Shown here in pieces: positions 47,190 through 61,100 of a DNA stretch of 64,000 bases. The DNA lies in NCBI GenBank assembly GCA_013433145.1, contig CM024190.1, forward strand, positions 3,038,001-3,102,000. The letters are read 5' to 3'. The first letter of the stretch is position 1. Every line of letters begins with the position of its first letter. A model generated the notes under the pieces. The model was not told where the DNA came from. It worked only from the letters and a program-made list of their open reading frames with translations, and made no database searches. Source of the DNA: Ascaris suum. Lineage: Eukaryota > Nematoda > Chromadorea > Rhabditida > Ascarididae. The position numbers were made by a program, and so were the translations under genes.

Positions 47190-50100
47190 ACTGAAGCACT
47201 GATTGAAATTTAAGAGGATGTGTGCCGAGAAAAGCATATCACAAGGTGAAAACCGTCCCATTGTTAGAAGCTGAACGTCGAACCGACTAAGTGAACTCGT
47301 CCCCGTTAAGGAAACGAGTTCATTCGGTTGTCTTAACCTCATAGTCCCAAATGTAGCATTTTTTAAAACCGTGTTTACGCTTTTGCCAACATAGTCTAGT
47401 TTACTCACACTAGAATGTCGTTTGTGGCAGTAAACGTTTCAAGAACGCTCCCAGAGAAAGGCTCAACGGATGTTTGGCAAAGCTCTGCAAATGAAAGTAG
47501 TATGAGTTTAGAGAACCCTCGCATGCAAGGGCTTATTGCAGGCTCGAAGAACGCTCAAATGCAAATTTGCGTGAATTTTTACATGTTCGAACGTTTTTAC
47601 TGCCCGAAGGTTGGGTAGACGGAGTTTAATGCTTGACAATTTAAACCGATGAAATTAATAATAAAGGAAAAGTATCAACCTTTTTGCATCGTAGAAATAA
47701 GCAGACAAATAAGCAGCACATTTTATTATCACAGCCTCTTCAAAAGGTGCATTATGGTTGACTAAAACACAAAATTATCGAGAAAAAACCGCGCCATCGA
47801 ATCAAATCAACGCAGCGGATGGAAGAAGAGATCAACCATGAAAAAAAAACTTCGCTATGCAGAAAACCACGGACCCGGTAAGAGAACAGCACTAAGCATG
47901 GCTGCACCCCAGCTCAAAACATTACAATGCTTAATGTGAACCGCTCTGGTCAGAAAAACTGAAAAGTAGACGCAGTGCTACAACAGCATCCTCTGTCATG
48001 TTCGAGTTTCACTGTTTTTATATTAAAGATGAAATAACACTGTATAGGGCACTATTCTGGCGTATTCTCTACAGTAAGCTTATGCATCAAGCACATCAAT
48101 ATACGACCGCCAATGTGTTATCAACAAATATTTTCCACATTTCTTTCGCTTTGTCTAACTTCGCTTACTTCTAGTCTTGCAACAGAACGATGCTGATAAA
48201 TGCGTCTCCTTGATCTTGGCATTCACAAAATACAACATGATGGAAACGAAAAATTGCACCAAATGAAACACCGGAAAGCAAAAAACAAAAACACTCTGAA
48301 AGTGAAAATTACGGAAGGCATCCAAATAACAACGCCGTTGATGAATAAACAACAAATGGACGTAGGAAAACGCCCATTCTAAATGAGTGACAAGATGAGC
48401 ACAATAGATGCAGACTGAGCATGACCTCTTTATATTAAATCCCTTGTGCAACTTGACTTCATCGAATCTACCTCTAACACCCACTCCTACTACGAGTAAC
48501 TGCATTAGGTTCTCTTAAAAACAAAGCGACACGCTCATCGAATACGGTGGAAACAAGGAACCACGGAGGCCATAGCAGCTGGCACGATATGCGCTTGCGC
48601 ATTCCGTCCACCTGACCAAAAAGTTTCATGAGTTGCCAAACAAGAGCAGATATACAGAATAACATCTCCATTTATCAACTAAGCAGAATAAGGCTTTATA
48701 ACCCGACTAACCCCACCAATTCCAGAATCCTATGACAGATTCGTTCCCCTCAACTCGACCCAGTTCAAAATGAAAACCCAGCCGATGCAGAATGGATGCA
48801 AATTTTCCCACCTTCAAGTTTCCATGGCTTTCTTCAGTTTATTGGCAAACGTAAAAAACAGTATATGAAATTCCATAATAACGCGCATCATAGCTCACAA
48901 TTCTGCGTTTACCCGGTTGAAAATAGCAGATAGACAGACAAAAAAACAGACGCACATGCAAGCAGGCACACACATATGCACGCACATATAAACACAACTA
49001 AGCACAGATACGTCAACAATATGAGCCTTTGCTAACAAATCTGCGAGAACGCATACGAAACGCCTAAAAGCGGATGGGATGTCGCACAGCTCAAGGCCTC
49101 GCTATGAAGTGTGCTTGACGACAAAGGACCCAGCTTAAAGAAATGCAATAAACGGGACACAAAGAAGGCAGCGGATATCAACGTGCGTTTTATAAGAGCA
49201 AATTGAGCAGATTCAATTCCTATGAAACAACAGGCGAACGGTTCGCCACACTACGTTCGAATTCGACGTTCTTCTACGGTGATGCATCACTTAAACCAAT
49301 CAAATACATTCGGTATGTCGGCGTTCGATGCTGTACCATTGACGTTTAGAGAACATTTTTCAAAATCTTTCGTCACTTCACACAAAACACAAATATTGCA
49401 AATATCCTTTTCATTGCAGCACACATCGGCGAGCCACTGGTGTAGCGTCTGTACACCGACGTGCTCTGAAAACAGTTGTTCAGAGGCGATGAAAAAAATC
49501 GAAGTCAAGTCTCGTGGCCAACGTCGGCGAAAATGCAAACTATCACCCGTTATTTCAAACATCCACATGCATGTTAAGCATTTTAAAGCGCAAATGAAGC
49601 CGAATGCATAAAGCCTACAGCAGTCTATCGGTTTCTACCCCGAAAAACCCGTCCTTCAAAAAAAAAAAATGCAACGTTTGTAACGGAATATCTTTCCTGT
49701 CAAAGGATTATAATAAACTAGCGAATAAGGTTGTCCCAAGTCTTGTACTATGATATTCGTGCGTCTTATATCATCAACCCCTCCTGTACTTCACATCTAC
49801 TAAATATAAGCATTCGGCTTGTGACATCGCAAGACAGGAATATTTGCTATTTGCACACCAGAAAAAATATACTAATTTAGTAAAATAAAGCCATAACCGA
49901 TCAGCTCCAAATGATATCTCTTCATTAGACGAGAAGTAATACGATACAGCAGCGACATTTTTAATGGAACCGAAGCTCTCGGGGACATCTCACAGTGGAG
50001 AATCCTCGACAGCAACTATTCGCTATAGTTAACGCGATGATGCATTCTTAACAACGAACAAAACCAACTAGCGGATGACGTTATCCATGTTTTCAGGAAC

Positions 50101-50203
50101 AGCAGCTTGCTGTGTAAGTACGACTGCACCATTATGTAAGTATTGAAGCAGAACCGTTAAAATATGGCTTCTATTAAGAGCTCGACGAGGGCTGTACGCT
50201 CGG
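47190..50203. other. Intergenic region between two minus-strand genes
   Basis: About 3 kb between the VPS13D-like stop codon and the start of the 162-residue gene. It should contain the VPS13D-like 3' UTR and the downstream gene's promoter. A 129-codon plus-strand frame at 49222-49611 and its minus-strand shadow have no family resemblance. The spacing is wide for a nematode operon, but one cannot be excluded. Confidence 0.5.
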
Positions 50204-52123
50204 CTACAAAACATCGTAGTCTTCAGCAACCGTAAGTGTCCTTTTGCTGTGATCGTATAGCTGCTTTGCCCGAGCCACTTTCTCGCACAAACGCTTCGCC
50301 ACATCCATCTTGTTGCACCACAGATGTGGCAACCGTTGCCGCTTACCACTTGAAAGCTCCAGAACGATTTCTGTAAAGTGTCCCAGCATATTCTTCAGCA
50401 TTAAAACAATCGACGCACGGCGGATTTGATTCCGTCCATACCTAAATCTTAAATCTTACTAACGGAATTTCGATTTGGGCCAAAATAATCCTACCTTTTG
50501 CATGCCTCTAGTACGTCAGATTATAAAATCAGAGCTATTATGTGCTTCCGACCATATCTTCCGGTCGGAAACGAAAACCGTCACACAAATGCATCCTTTC
50601 GATCGCGATGGGCACGAAGGATGCGGCGAAGGGGGAGGGGTGAGGAGGAAGAGGGGGAAAGAAAGATGGGCAGTAGTCATGCTTTGGCTCGTGAGTCAGC
50701 CTAGATGACCGTGCGCTAGCCTCCGCGTTTAATTTTGTACGCTTTTATTATTTAAAGGCGAGGGTTCACTGCTGCGAAGCGAGATCTCCGGAAGAAATCC
50801 ACCTAAATAATGGGACCTGCTGAAGCATCTCAAATCTTTGCAGAGTTAGCAGAAAGCATTCTATCATTTGAAGGCAAATTACAAAACGAGCTAGTGAACT
50901 TACATCGCAAAACTGCACATCATTTATGCGGGAACACACATGTATCGTCATAGTCTCGTCATAACACAGGGAAGCTTTTTACCGACGGAATTCTTGCTCG
51001 ATTCCATAGCCCCTATCCTAGCCCATCATTATGTAACAATTACGATAATAACAACAAATAAACATGCGATGAATGTGGTGATAAAGAAGTGTGATTCAAA
51101 GCAAAAGTATTACATAGGCAAAAATTTCTAGTCATTCAGTATCTCTGTCGTCAAAATCCAGAAGGTGGCATATCCTTCAATCGCCTATTTGAACCACAAA
51201 AGTTTTTTAAAAAGAGACATCTATAACCAAGGGAGTGGGAAGTTGAGACGAAAAATTGTGCCTGCTAAACTTTTTGTGGATCTTTCGATAATAAGCCCAT
51301 AATTTGACTCGTTTACTGAATTGCATTAAAAGCATACGGTCGGCCACTCTCTAAACCTTAAGCATAAACTCGCCTCATGTAGCCGCACAGGAAGCATGCA
51401 CCTTTCATTTCATTGCACAGAAAACAGACTCAAGGGTTCACTAAAAATCTGAAACAAACCTATAGACGCAAATGTAGCGTTGTGTTCACTGACCGCGACT
51501 GGCTGCATCAGCTTTAGGTGTTTATAGGGTATCCTCTGTACCACGTTGCTGGGCTCATCATCTACCTGTCTGATCACGTAACACTGCTCCGAGCAGATTA
51601 GGGCATATTGTCTTATTCGGTCTTTATTTGTGCGCCGATCCAATACCACTTCCACATCTAACAGTCTGCAATTTCCGTACATCACCAAAACCTGTACGAG
51701 TAAAATCGGATTAATGTTGCAGCTGCTTGAAAAGTCGACAAAGAATTATTGGGAATTTTCTCACAAAGGACTTGAAGAGGATAACGAATCAAAGGTAGCC
51801 GGGGGAAATGGAGAGGGAGAGGAGTGAGAAATGGAAAGAAAATTTGCACCTACTTCACTTTAGGCGGATCTTTATGCGTTTTCCCTCCAATACCGATCCA
51901 CCGAAGCAGATGCCTAAATGGAAGCAAAAGGTAGACGAAAGTAAGGAAAATAACGGAAGGAACAATGAATATATATACATTTCGTTTGTGGAAAACCCAT
52001 TGATGCGTAGTAGATCCATTTGTGCAGCTGCTAATTCTTCGGAGTAGCACGGGAGAAGCGATTGCAAGTTTGTGCAAACGCGCGAGAGACGGATTCGCTT
52101 CTCGGCAAAATGCGACTTTCGTG
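50204..52123 (-). other. VPS13D: PH-like C-terminal end of the VPS13 protein
   Basis: Three exons: RKSHFAEKRIRLSRV...LLPCYSEELAAAQMDLL, then LLDVEVVLDRRTNKDRIRQY with ALICSEQCYVIRQVDD (beta strands), then IVLELSSGKRQRLPHLW, RLCEKVARAKQLYD and the stop. The strand and terminal-helix pattern matches the PH-like domain that closes VPS13 proteins. The acceptor at 51666 (TTGCAG) was chosen by phase; an in-frame upstream AG at 51695 would not match. Confidence 0.85.
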
Positions 52124-55100
52124 CTGCAAGATAAAACCAGCTTCAACCAGAGAGATTCAATGTTGAAGCCTCAAAAAATGGGTAGATAAGCTGCAGCCGG
52201 AAAGTTCAGATTTTTCTCTCAACACAACACTCAGCTTCCTCTCATCTATTCTCCTCTTCCGCCTTTTCTTATTTATTTTCAAAAGTGTTTAATATATCAA
52301 TAATTCCAATCGTCCCACATGATTTCAAATAGTCCAAGAAGTACTACAATTCGTTTATTTAAGTATCACATGAAATCACCCAACAGGAACAACAGCAGCT
52401 TCCCCTATTTAGTTTAATACTGAAATATGAAACGAAAACAACAACAAAAGATGAAATGAAACAACATACTTGCAGGACCACCGACGATTTCTTTCATAGC
52501 TGAAGCAGTGCCTTCAACCAAGTCGAATATTCCCTGCACAGGTTTCGTCACGGTATCGACCGCACCAGTTGTGATGCCTCGGAGTGCACCCTCAAAATCA
52601 CTCTCAATCTTTCTATCTCCCTCTCTTAAGTAACCGGGGAAAAACCGCAACAACTAGAAATTATTCCACTTTTCCAATCATCACCTTTTCAGCACTTGCA
52701 GCACAGTAAACCACTCGCCACACAGGCGGTCGACTGACAAAAGCAGGTCAACGGAGTCGCAATTGGGTTAGAACGCCTTTGACTATGAATAAAGCTTTCA
52801 TCAAGGAATCTCAGACATGAAACAAAGCCGATGTGTAGTTTCTGTAAAAGCTGTCATTATCGCGCAAGGAAAAATTCCCAAAGAAGAGAAAAACGAATGC
52901 AAGGAAAATAAGAGGGAAATCTTACTGCAATACCATCCCTTTTGCTCTCCGTGTATGTATTTGTGACAATTGCTGTTAGACCGCCGAATACACCAACCCC
53001 AAGTCCCTGAAATGCCTTAATTGTGATCGAAAAACGATATCTTAAATAGTGTTATAAATCATTACTAACCACGATAACTACTGATCGAACGACACTGATC
53101 AAACTGATCACTGATAAAAAACATCAACTATCAACATCATTACAGTTGGGCTGTAGTAGTTATAATGGATGCGGATAAACGGATGGAGATACCTTGTTTA
53201 TGGTTATGTCCACTGTCAAACCCACAGTCAAACATGAAACCTTGCGAATCCAGAAGGTCGCTCTCTTTTTTTCTGACAAAAGTGCCACCATGACTGTTTC
53301 GTTCTAAAATCTTCTGGCACAGCCATTTGTGACTGCTAAGCAAAACTCGCCAGTAACGCCATATTCACACCACTGGTGAAACAAACATTCCCACCAAGAG
53401 CATTACAAGGCCATTATTATAAAGCCCAAAGTCTGCGATGAAATTATATGCATCTTCCTATTAATTCAGTTTCAAAGATTAAGCGCCTAGTCCACTAATT
53501 ACTGTTACGACGTATTGTGCTGCAACAATAAATCATGTGACAGGTTGATTCTTTCACCCCTTCCGCCGAAAGCATGATTCGACAAAGGATTTGGGAAATA
53601 AGTTGCGCTGATGTCCCTATGAATGCATAGCTTATTCACCCACATCACTCCTCCTAGTAAAAACGACAGCAAAGTAGGACACAACCTTGACACCACTGTA
53701 GAGGTGGGCGAGTGCGCTATTGCTATCTGCTTGAGGCTGGCATCGCAGCATTCGACGACGCATTAACTCATGTTGTTCATCAAACGTCAGCGTGCCCACA
53801 CCATGTGCCATTGACGATGCCACCTAAAATAATGAATGGAGTAATTACCAGCTTCTGTGGGTCTGGAAACATGCCTAAACAAATTACTGAAAGACAAATC
53901 AATAATCCAATGGCTGTGCATCAATATTCATCCGTAACATCAGAGCAAGACAGGTTTCGCTTCCTTACTATTGATGCGTGATATTTAACTAGCGTTGACT
54001 GTGTGTAAAACAAGACAGCTTCGACACGCTAAGCTTGCGATCTACCTCGAAGACTAATCAAGAACTCTAACTGGTTAGAATCCTCAAGTCGCATTCATCC
54101 CATTCTCTTGATACACTCACATAGAACTTCAGGTGCTATACGCCTTACCTTCGAGATACTATTCGTAACGCCGTAGCCAAGTCCACTAACGAAGCCGCCG
54201 AAGTCGCCCTCAAAGAATAAACCCTCGAAACTTTCTTTAAGATCCGACGCCAAACCCATCGGATTTCCAAACGCATCCATCGTCACTATTATATTGAGTG
54301 TCTGATTCTTTAGCTCCGCTGAAAAAAGCGGCATATAGAATATATACAACAACGATAAGCTTTTGAAAAGCTTGTCAAATTCTTGAAACACCTTAATTCC
54401 TAATATTTTAAATGTTATTATCATGGAATTTCAATAGCGAAAAATAACTTGAACCGCACCATATGACAACCAAAAAGTTTCCGCCAGGCTATTGCGCACT
54501 CCCTTCCTCACCCCCTCCCCTCCCCCAGCTCCCCATCTTAGTGAAAAGAGTGAGGAAACCTCAGGCTCTTCCATCCTCAACCACAACAAACGGCAATCGA
54601 TCTCGGTCAAGCTGAATCACTGCTCTATAACAGCTGAACTACTTACTACGTAATATTTAAAGTGAAAGGTTGCGATCTAGAACAGTATCAATAATAACAA
54701 GACTTTAATACCTGATAACATTTTTTGACGTTAATGCGTGGAGAAAACCTTACCGAGATAAAATTTGCTGAGCGTTTCCATAAGAAATGAGAACGTCTCG
54801 AAGTACCTGAACTGTCGGAATGGCGGCAGTGAGATCATTGCATTCTCAAAGCTTACCAATTTGATATTGAACTGCCGTCGCAGCTTACGCAATTCGGGTG
54901 GCAATCCGCTTTTGGCTACCGTAACCACTGAAAACTCAAGCCCATTATCAATGTTAAACGAGCTGCAATATCTATGATTCACCACTGCTTTATCTTTTTT
55001 CACATATGCGTACCAGTCGCACACTTTTTTTAACGATTCTTGATTGCATGAAAAACGCCAAGAAAGATCCACATTTCACAGCATCGCTTCTAGCTGTCCT

Positions 55101-58100
55101 ATCGATAATATAAAAGCTACTTCAAAGCCATCCTCACTCATCGCTATCAATACTGCAATCAACTGCTCTACTTCAGTACTGTATTTATTTCTTAGTTGGT
55201 CGAGATCAGCTCAGCACCACTCTCCCAGTATTTGTCAGCGGGGCTGAAATAGTTTTTTATTTCTCTAACACCGACTGGAAAGCGTCAATTCATCCACTTT
55301 ACCCCTACCTGTTTTTTAAAATAAACACCTCAATCATTCTTGTTAACGAAATTACATGCGTACAATTCTGAGTCTAACAGACACAAGATTTGTATTCAAA
55401 CTCTTCCTGAAAAGTTGCTTTGAGAACAACTAAGGCTTGAAGACAGAATGATTTAACATATGCTTTCTGCACGGACAGCTTGGAAGTGTAAACATTTGGA
55501 CTGTGAGACAGAGGTAAGATGTGGCTCAAAGCAGTACATACCGGAGAGCGCCACACCACCCACTTCCAGGTCCAGTGTCCCGAAATAGCACCGACGAGCC
55601 TTCGCCGGATCCGCTCGCTCCAGCTCGGTATTCGGCGGCTGCACAAGCGCACTCGGTTGGACGCTATCTGCCGCTTCCGATTCTGCGAGTTAAAACTTGA
55701 TAAGTTTGTTGTTCCCAAACTGCGAACCTTACAGCATTTTTGATCACAATTATTTTAATCGTTAAGCGCTGAATGCGAACACAAATCACCCCTTTTCTGG
55801 AAAGTTTCTGAAGGCATTCCTGCAGAACTCTTCTTTCTTTCCCCCTTTCTCGCCGATGTATGCACCTACTTTTATCGTGGTGACAATATAACAAATTTAA
55901 AAGCTTCAACAGTACTCAAGAAATTATTTTCGACGTTTAAAAAGGCATACAACAACAGTATTAAAAACACTGAAAGAATGGAGAGTTGGAACAAGAAGGA
56001 AGTATACCTTGCACAAATTGAATCAGTTTCCACATAAGCATTCATCGAGTTGCACCGACATATCACACAACTTCACCCGAAAACACTGCAAAGGGGACTT
56101 TATCAACATACAAAACAAGGCAACTAGTCCAATGCACGCAACAACTCAGCTCTAACTTACGGTCAACATTTTTTGCAAGATAATATAGCTCCAGAAATTT
56201 TTATAGCCAACTTTGCAGAAAGAGACAATGCCTTTGCTCAAAAGTTTTCTTCCTCTCTCACTTATGAACAAATGCGTCCCGAAACGCTGGAGCTATCGCT
56301 CATTGCCTTGCTAATTGGCGAACTTCGACAAAACGGCAAACACCTACATCGAAAGCGTCGTAGTGCTCAAAAGGTGTGCAGTTCATCTCGAGCTTCAAGG
56401 CTGGTCGCATCACCATGTGGTCTGCAGGATCCGGATCCCCAGTTAGAGCGTTCTGTTGACAATAGAGCACTTGCCAACGCTCGGTTGATAGAAGCTGGTT
56501 GTCAACCTGAACGAGGAGAACGAAATCACTGATAAAACGAAGCTGAGGTCATATAAGTAATCAAGACCTTAAGATGAAGAACATAACCAAGTCCGTTTCT
56601 AAGACTGAAAGTTCCTATGCTTTAAGAATTAAATTCGTTCTTCAAACTAAACTCTGCACCGTTTGATCATCACAATGACAGAAACTCATCCAATTAAACA
56701 CGCCCAGCATTTTGTTTAATCTTCTAGACCAAACGGATGCACTGATGTTAGAGTCTTCAGATGCAATTAAACTAACTGTCTACCTGAATGAGTTCCACGC
56801 TACTCGTTATTTGATAGGTCTCTCCACGGCGATTAGCGTGCAATGCTATCCCATGGAATCGAGCATATATTAACTCTTCGTGCTGGCCATTTATCAAAGA
56901 TATGCCAATTCCTGCAATTAGATCATGCAAGTAAGACCGCATGAAACCACAATCATAACGATGAAAAAATGCAAAAAAAAAAAAAAAAACAGCTGCTAAC
57001 AAACGTTAGAGCTGAATATCTCAAAGGGAGTTTAATTACGTCCAACGGTTGGTTAGGCAATAAAATCCGCGACAGAATAAGCAGTAATAAAGATTAACTT
57101 GCACAAAAGATCATCTGGATTGGTTGAGCTTCAAAAACAACAACGCTCAATCACTACATTTGGCTGGCTGAGTAACGAGCTGCAATATGCTCCAAAAATT
57201 AGACAGATTAGAAAGTATACTGCACTGAACCTATAAAACATTTCTCTAGACGATCATTTCTTATTAGAAAACCATCCTTTCCTAGGATCACAAACAAGTT
57301 AGTCACGTAACTTTTATTTCCTTCGTTTTATGGAAAAAAGAAATTTCCTTCGTGAGATGACCTGTAAGTGACGGCACCGCTAAAATGGCAAACTAGATGA
57401 CGGTAGAGCACTTAACCATTTAAAACATACAAAGAAACACAGATAGACAAATATACACATACTTATTACAAACACGTGTACAGACGCAGATGAGCATAAA
57501 CACATAACGGTGATTATGAACAGTTAATCGGAGTTGGCTAGCGAATTCGACAATAATCACCAAGAATCTGCATAAAAAACCAACAAACCAATACATGACA
57601 AAAAAATAAACCAACCGGCTTAAACGACCATAAAAACCAAAAACAGAAAAGCAACAGCTGTTAAATGAGCATCAGAGCTGAATCATTCAAAGTTTATAAA
57701 ACGTGAAAGAAATACAACACAAGGAAGAGGTGAGCAACTTGAGAGCAGCAATAAAAAAATCGAATTTGAAAAGGAATAACACAAACCTCCACGCATTGAA
57801 ATATTCATTTCAAAGTTCCACAAATCGCTCTTCTGATTGCTTCGAGTTTGGTTAGAGGTAAGGGAGTGGTATTCAAGTCGCGACTCACTTCCAGGTCGTA
57901 TCCCAGGATTTGCTCTATCTGTTATGCGCACAACCTGAACATACATTAAGCAGTCAATAAAAATCATCTTTTTGTATTTATTTCAGCTGCACGACTGCCT
58001 CGCTTGAAATTCTTCACGACTCCCTATTTATTCCTTAAATCCACGAACCCCTCTACACAGAAGATTCTCTCGACAGCCTTTGAGAAAATAGAACACCCCC

Positions 58101-61100
58101 TGGATTGCGAAGTCCCTCTCCAAATTTCGGGCAAATAGAAAACCCTGATCACTTATTCGAAGAAGTAAAACAATTTTTAGCGAAACAACTGACCACTCGG
58201 CGATTTTTAGACGGGCGTAACCACTCAAAAGAACTCGTTTGCGTTTCATTCAATTCCTCAGCAAAGGCTCTTCCCAAGCAGCTGACCTTTTGCAGACTTC
58301 CCGACCTTTTATAGCCCAAACAGTCACGATTCCATCCAATTTTGAAGCCCAATCAACTTCACAACAATCTTCGCTTTTACAATCTAGCCAAGCAACCCAC
58401 CGCCAATAACTCAGAAGTATTTTCAAAGAGAACTAAAATACAAATAAGCGAAAACACAAACAAATGCAATGCGCTTTATATTGCTATCACTTGTATTTTT
58501 AGTTTTTAAGTGAAAAATACGCGGGCGATTAAGAACGCTGCTCACTATACAACAGCCAGTCAGGTAATCATCGTTTTTGTGATTGATTCTTTACGCTAAA
58601 GCTTAGCACAGCAAGAGAACGCTTCAATAAACACAACAGCGAGAAAATACATCAATCGCCGACTTATAATGTGCTGTCACTTACGCGAGAACGGGTAGAA
58701 CGAAGCAACAGAAAAAAAATGCACCCCATGTCCCTGTGCGAGAGTTTTAACACCCTGGCGACAGAATCTCTCTCTTCATCGTTACAAGCATATGCTTCAT
58801 ACGCTTTAATATTATACAACAAATCAGTCCCTACCAATGTTGGACCCTTATGGAGGCACTCGACGTCGAGTATGCCACTGCCCGGTCGTTGAGTTTGCAG
58901 CTCCCAGACTTGTTCCAACGGAACGCCATCTTTGTTGAGCGAAGAGTTGGGGTTTGGTTTTGCCAAAAGCACCTCTGAGCGCCGTCCCTCTACGAATACA
59001 CCATCCTTTTGGCATCGCAAACGTTTATCCTGCAACGTAGTGTTCGGAATCCAAATGCCGCAAATATGGAAAAATGAGAGCACCAGGACGACACTGCTGT
59101 GATCATCAACGTTTGCAGCCACTCAAATGTTTATAGCATCGGAAAACGTGCAGCGGGCAAAAATATACAAACAAAATTTAGAAGACGGAACGCTTTGAAG
59201 ACAATAAGAAGTAAGTTTAAACCAACGTGAGGAATTTAGCTTGGCTTCGTCCCTCCCCTTACTTTATCCCTCCGCCTCTAACTGGTTCGTTCCTCCGCCA
59301 GACCAAAAGATTAACCCGACCCGTGCGCCATCTCGCTCGTAGTACCTCGCAGTTAAAATCTGTCTACCGAATTGGGAAAAGTTAGCTTAAGATGGGATAA
59401 GAGATCATCGGAGCCTCGCATACGAACCATAGCATCAGCGCTCTACCGTCCTGCGTCCATTCGGATATCTTAACGTTTGCTGTTTCCAAGACTTGGCAAC
59501 TAACACGTCGGAGGTCTCTGACTTTATCTTGATGCTCGAAGACCTCAAATCCGAACATCAGCGGTGCACTGCTTAGAGGAATTGCTTCATCAGTTGAGGG
59601 ATAACTGAGTGCGTGCACGCTGTACATATTAATATACCTGACCAGCACGAAAACTGATGACTTTTCTTCCAAACAGTCACTCGAGAAATATATGATAGGA
59701 TCTGCTCGAAAAAATCACACATTTGACCTCCTCTCTGCTGTCATTCGTTCATGCTTCAGTCATCAAAACTTCTCAGGATTTCTCTATATTTGACCACCTG
59801 CCTGGCATTTTCAAGATTGACATTTCCAATCCTCCCACCACCAGAAATTTTTGCTGTGACATCTGCAACGGTAATACAACGAATGGTTCAGTGCGAATGC
59901 GCATGGTCGCCTTAGAACGGCCATAGACGGAACCCAACGGGGTTTGATTCACTAACTCTAATATCAGAGAACATGAATGGAAGTTAAGGCTACGAGTTAC
60001 TGATGACCCAAACTTTTACTCAAAGGAAGTACGAGGTCGGACAGATCAATCAGAAATACTTACCGCTGTAATATGCCAATTCTGATAGACGTCGCGTGCA
60101 GTGTTTCTCTTGAGCATCATGAGCATGTAGCCACCTCTATCAAGCACATCAAGCACGTATCGCTCACCGGGTCTTGCCCTGTTGTTCATGCCCACATTCT
60201 CGAGACAGCCATCCGCCGTAAAACGCCATAGTTGGTTGCGGCTACTATCGCTTACGTTCATCTTGTTCATCATTACCTTCCCTTTTTGCATCACTTCCAA
60301 TACCAACTCGTTTTCGTCTGTGAAACCCCGATGCGAACCCCTGAAAACTCTCCATTCGACTGATAAAAATGATACGAAATGAAGCAGAACAGCAAATTTT
60401 TTCGCCGAAGAAGCGATGGGTTTCAAGGGATACCATCATTTCTTCACGGAAATGAGAGAAGAGCAATTGCATGCCTGCAGATATTAATAAAAAAATCCAA
60501 GAAGTTCCGCAAAACTCACAAACGAGTTCTTTTTTCGGGATAATCGGTTTCTTGATTACATTAAATTTACAGCAATAACAATTCAGCGAAACAAAAATTT
60601 CAACTATACAGAGAAAGCGCGCCAGCAGCTTTAAACTCATCTCACTGCTATGCATCGGCGGGCACAGAAAACGTCAGATGTAAAAATAGGGAAAATCCTA
60701 CTAATGCCCGTAACTTGTTTGTATTTTATCAGTCACTAGGAATAAAAGCGCTCACTGTCCGTAATACTTTACAGCGAATCATAAAAAAGGTATGCGCTTA
60801 GAAAAAACAATGATATGGTGGTGCGCACAAGCAAAAATTATTCAATTCAAAATATCGGTTATTTCTTCAATCGGCATCAGCGCACTTACAAACTTATCTC
60901 GTCAGCAAAGTGTCTACTAACAGAAATAAAACAAATTTCCCGAACAGAAAATCGAAGGCCGACACTAACGACCACAACGATCACAATGCAGGCCTCGTCA
61001 ATATTGGCATTTCAATTACCAAATTTTCTACGACGCACTTATAACTTGACATAGTCATGATCCCCTTTCTCTCTCTGGAGTTAACCATAACAACCAATGA

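Noticed and set aside
49222..49611. 129-codon plus-strand frame downstream of the VPS13D-like gene
   Set aside because: No splice context, no family resemblance, and an equally long minus-strand frame over the same bases, as expected for chance.
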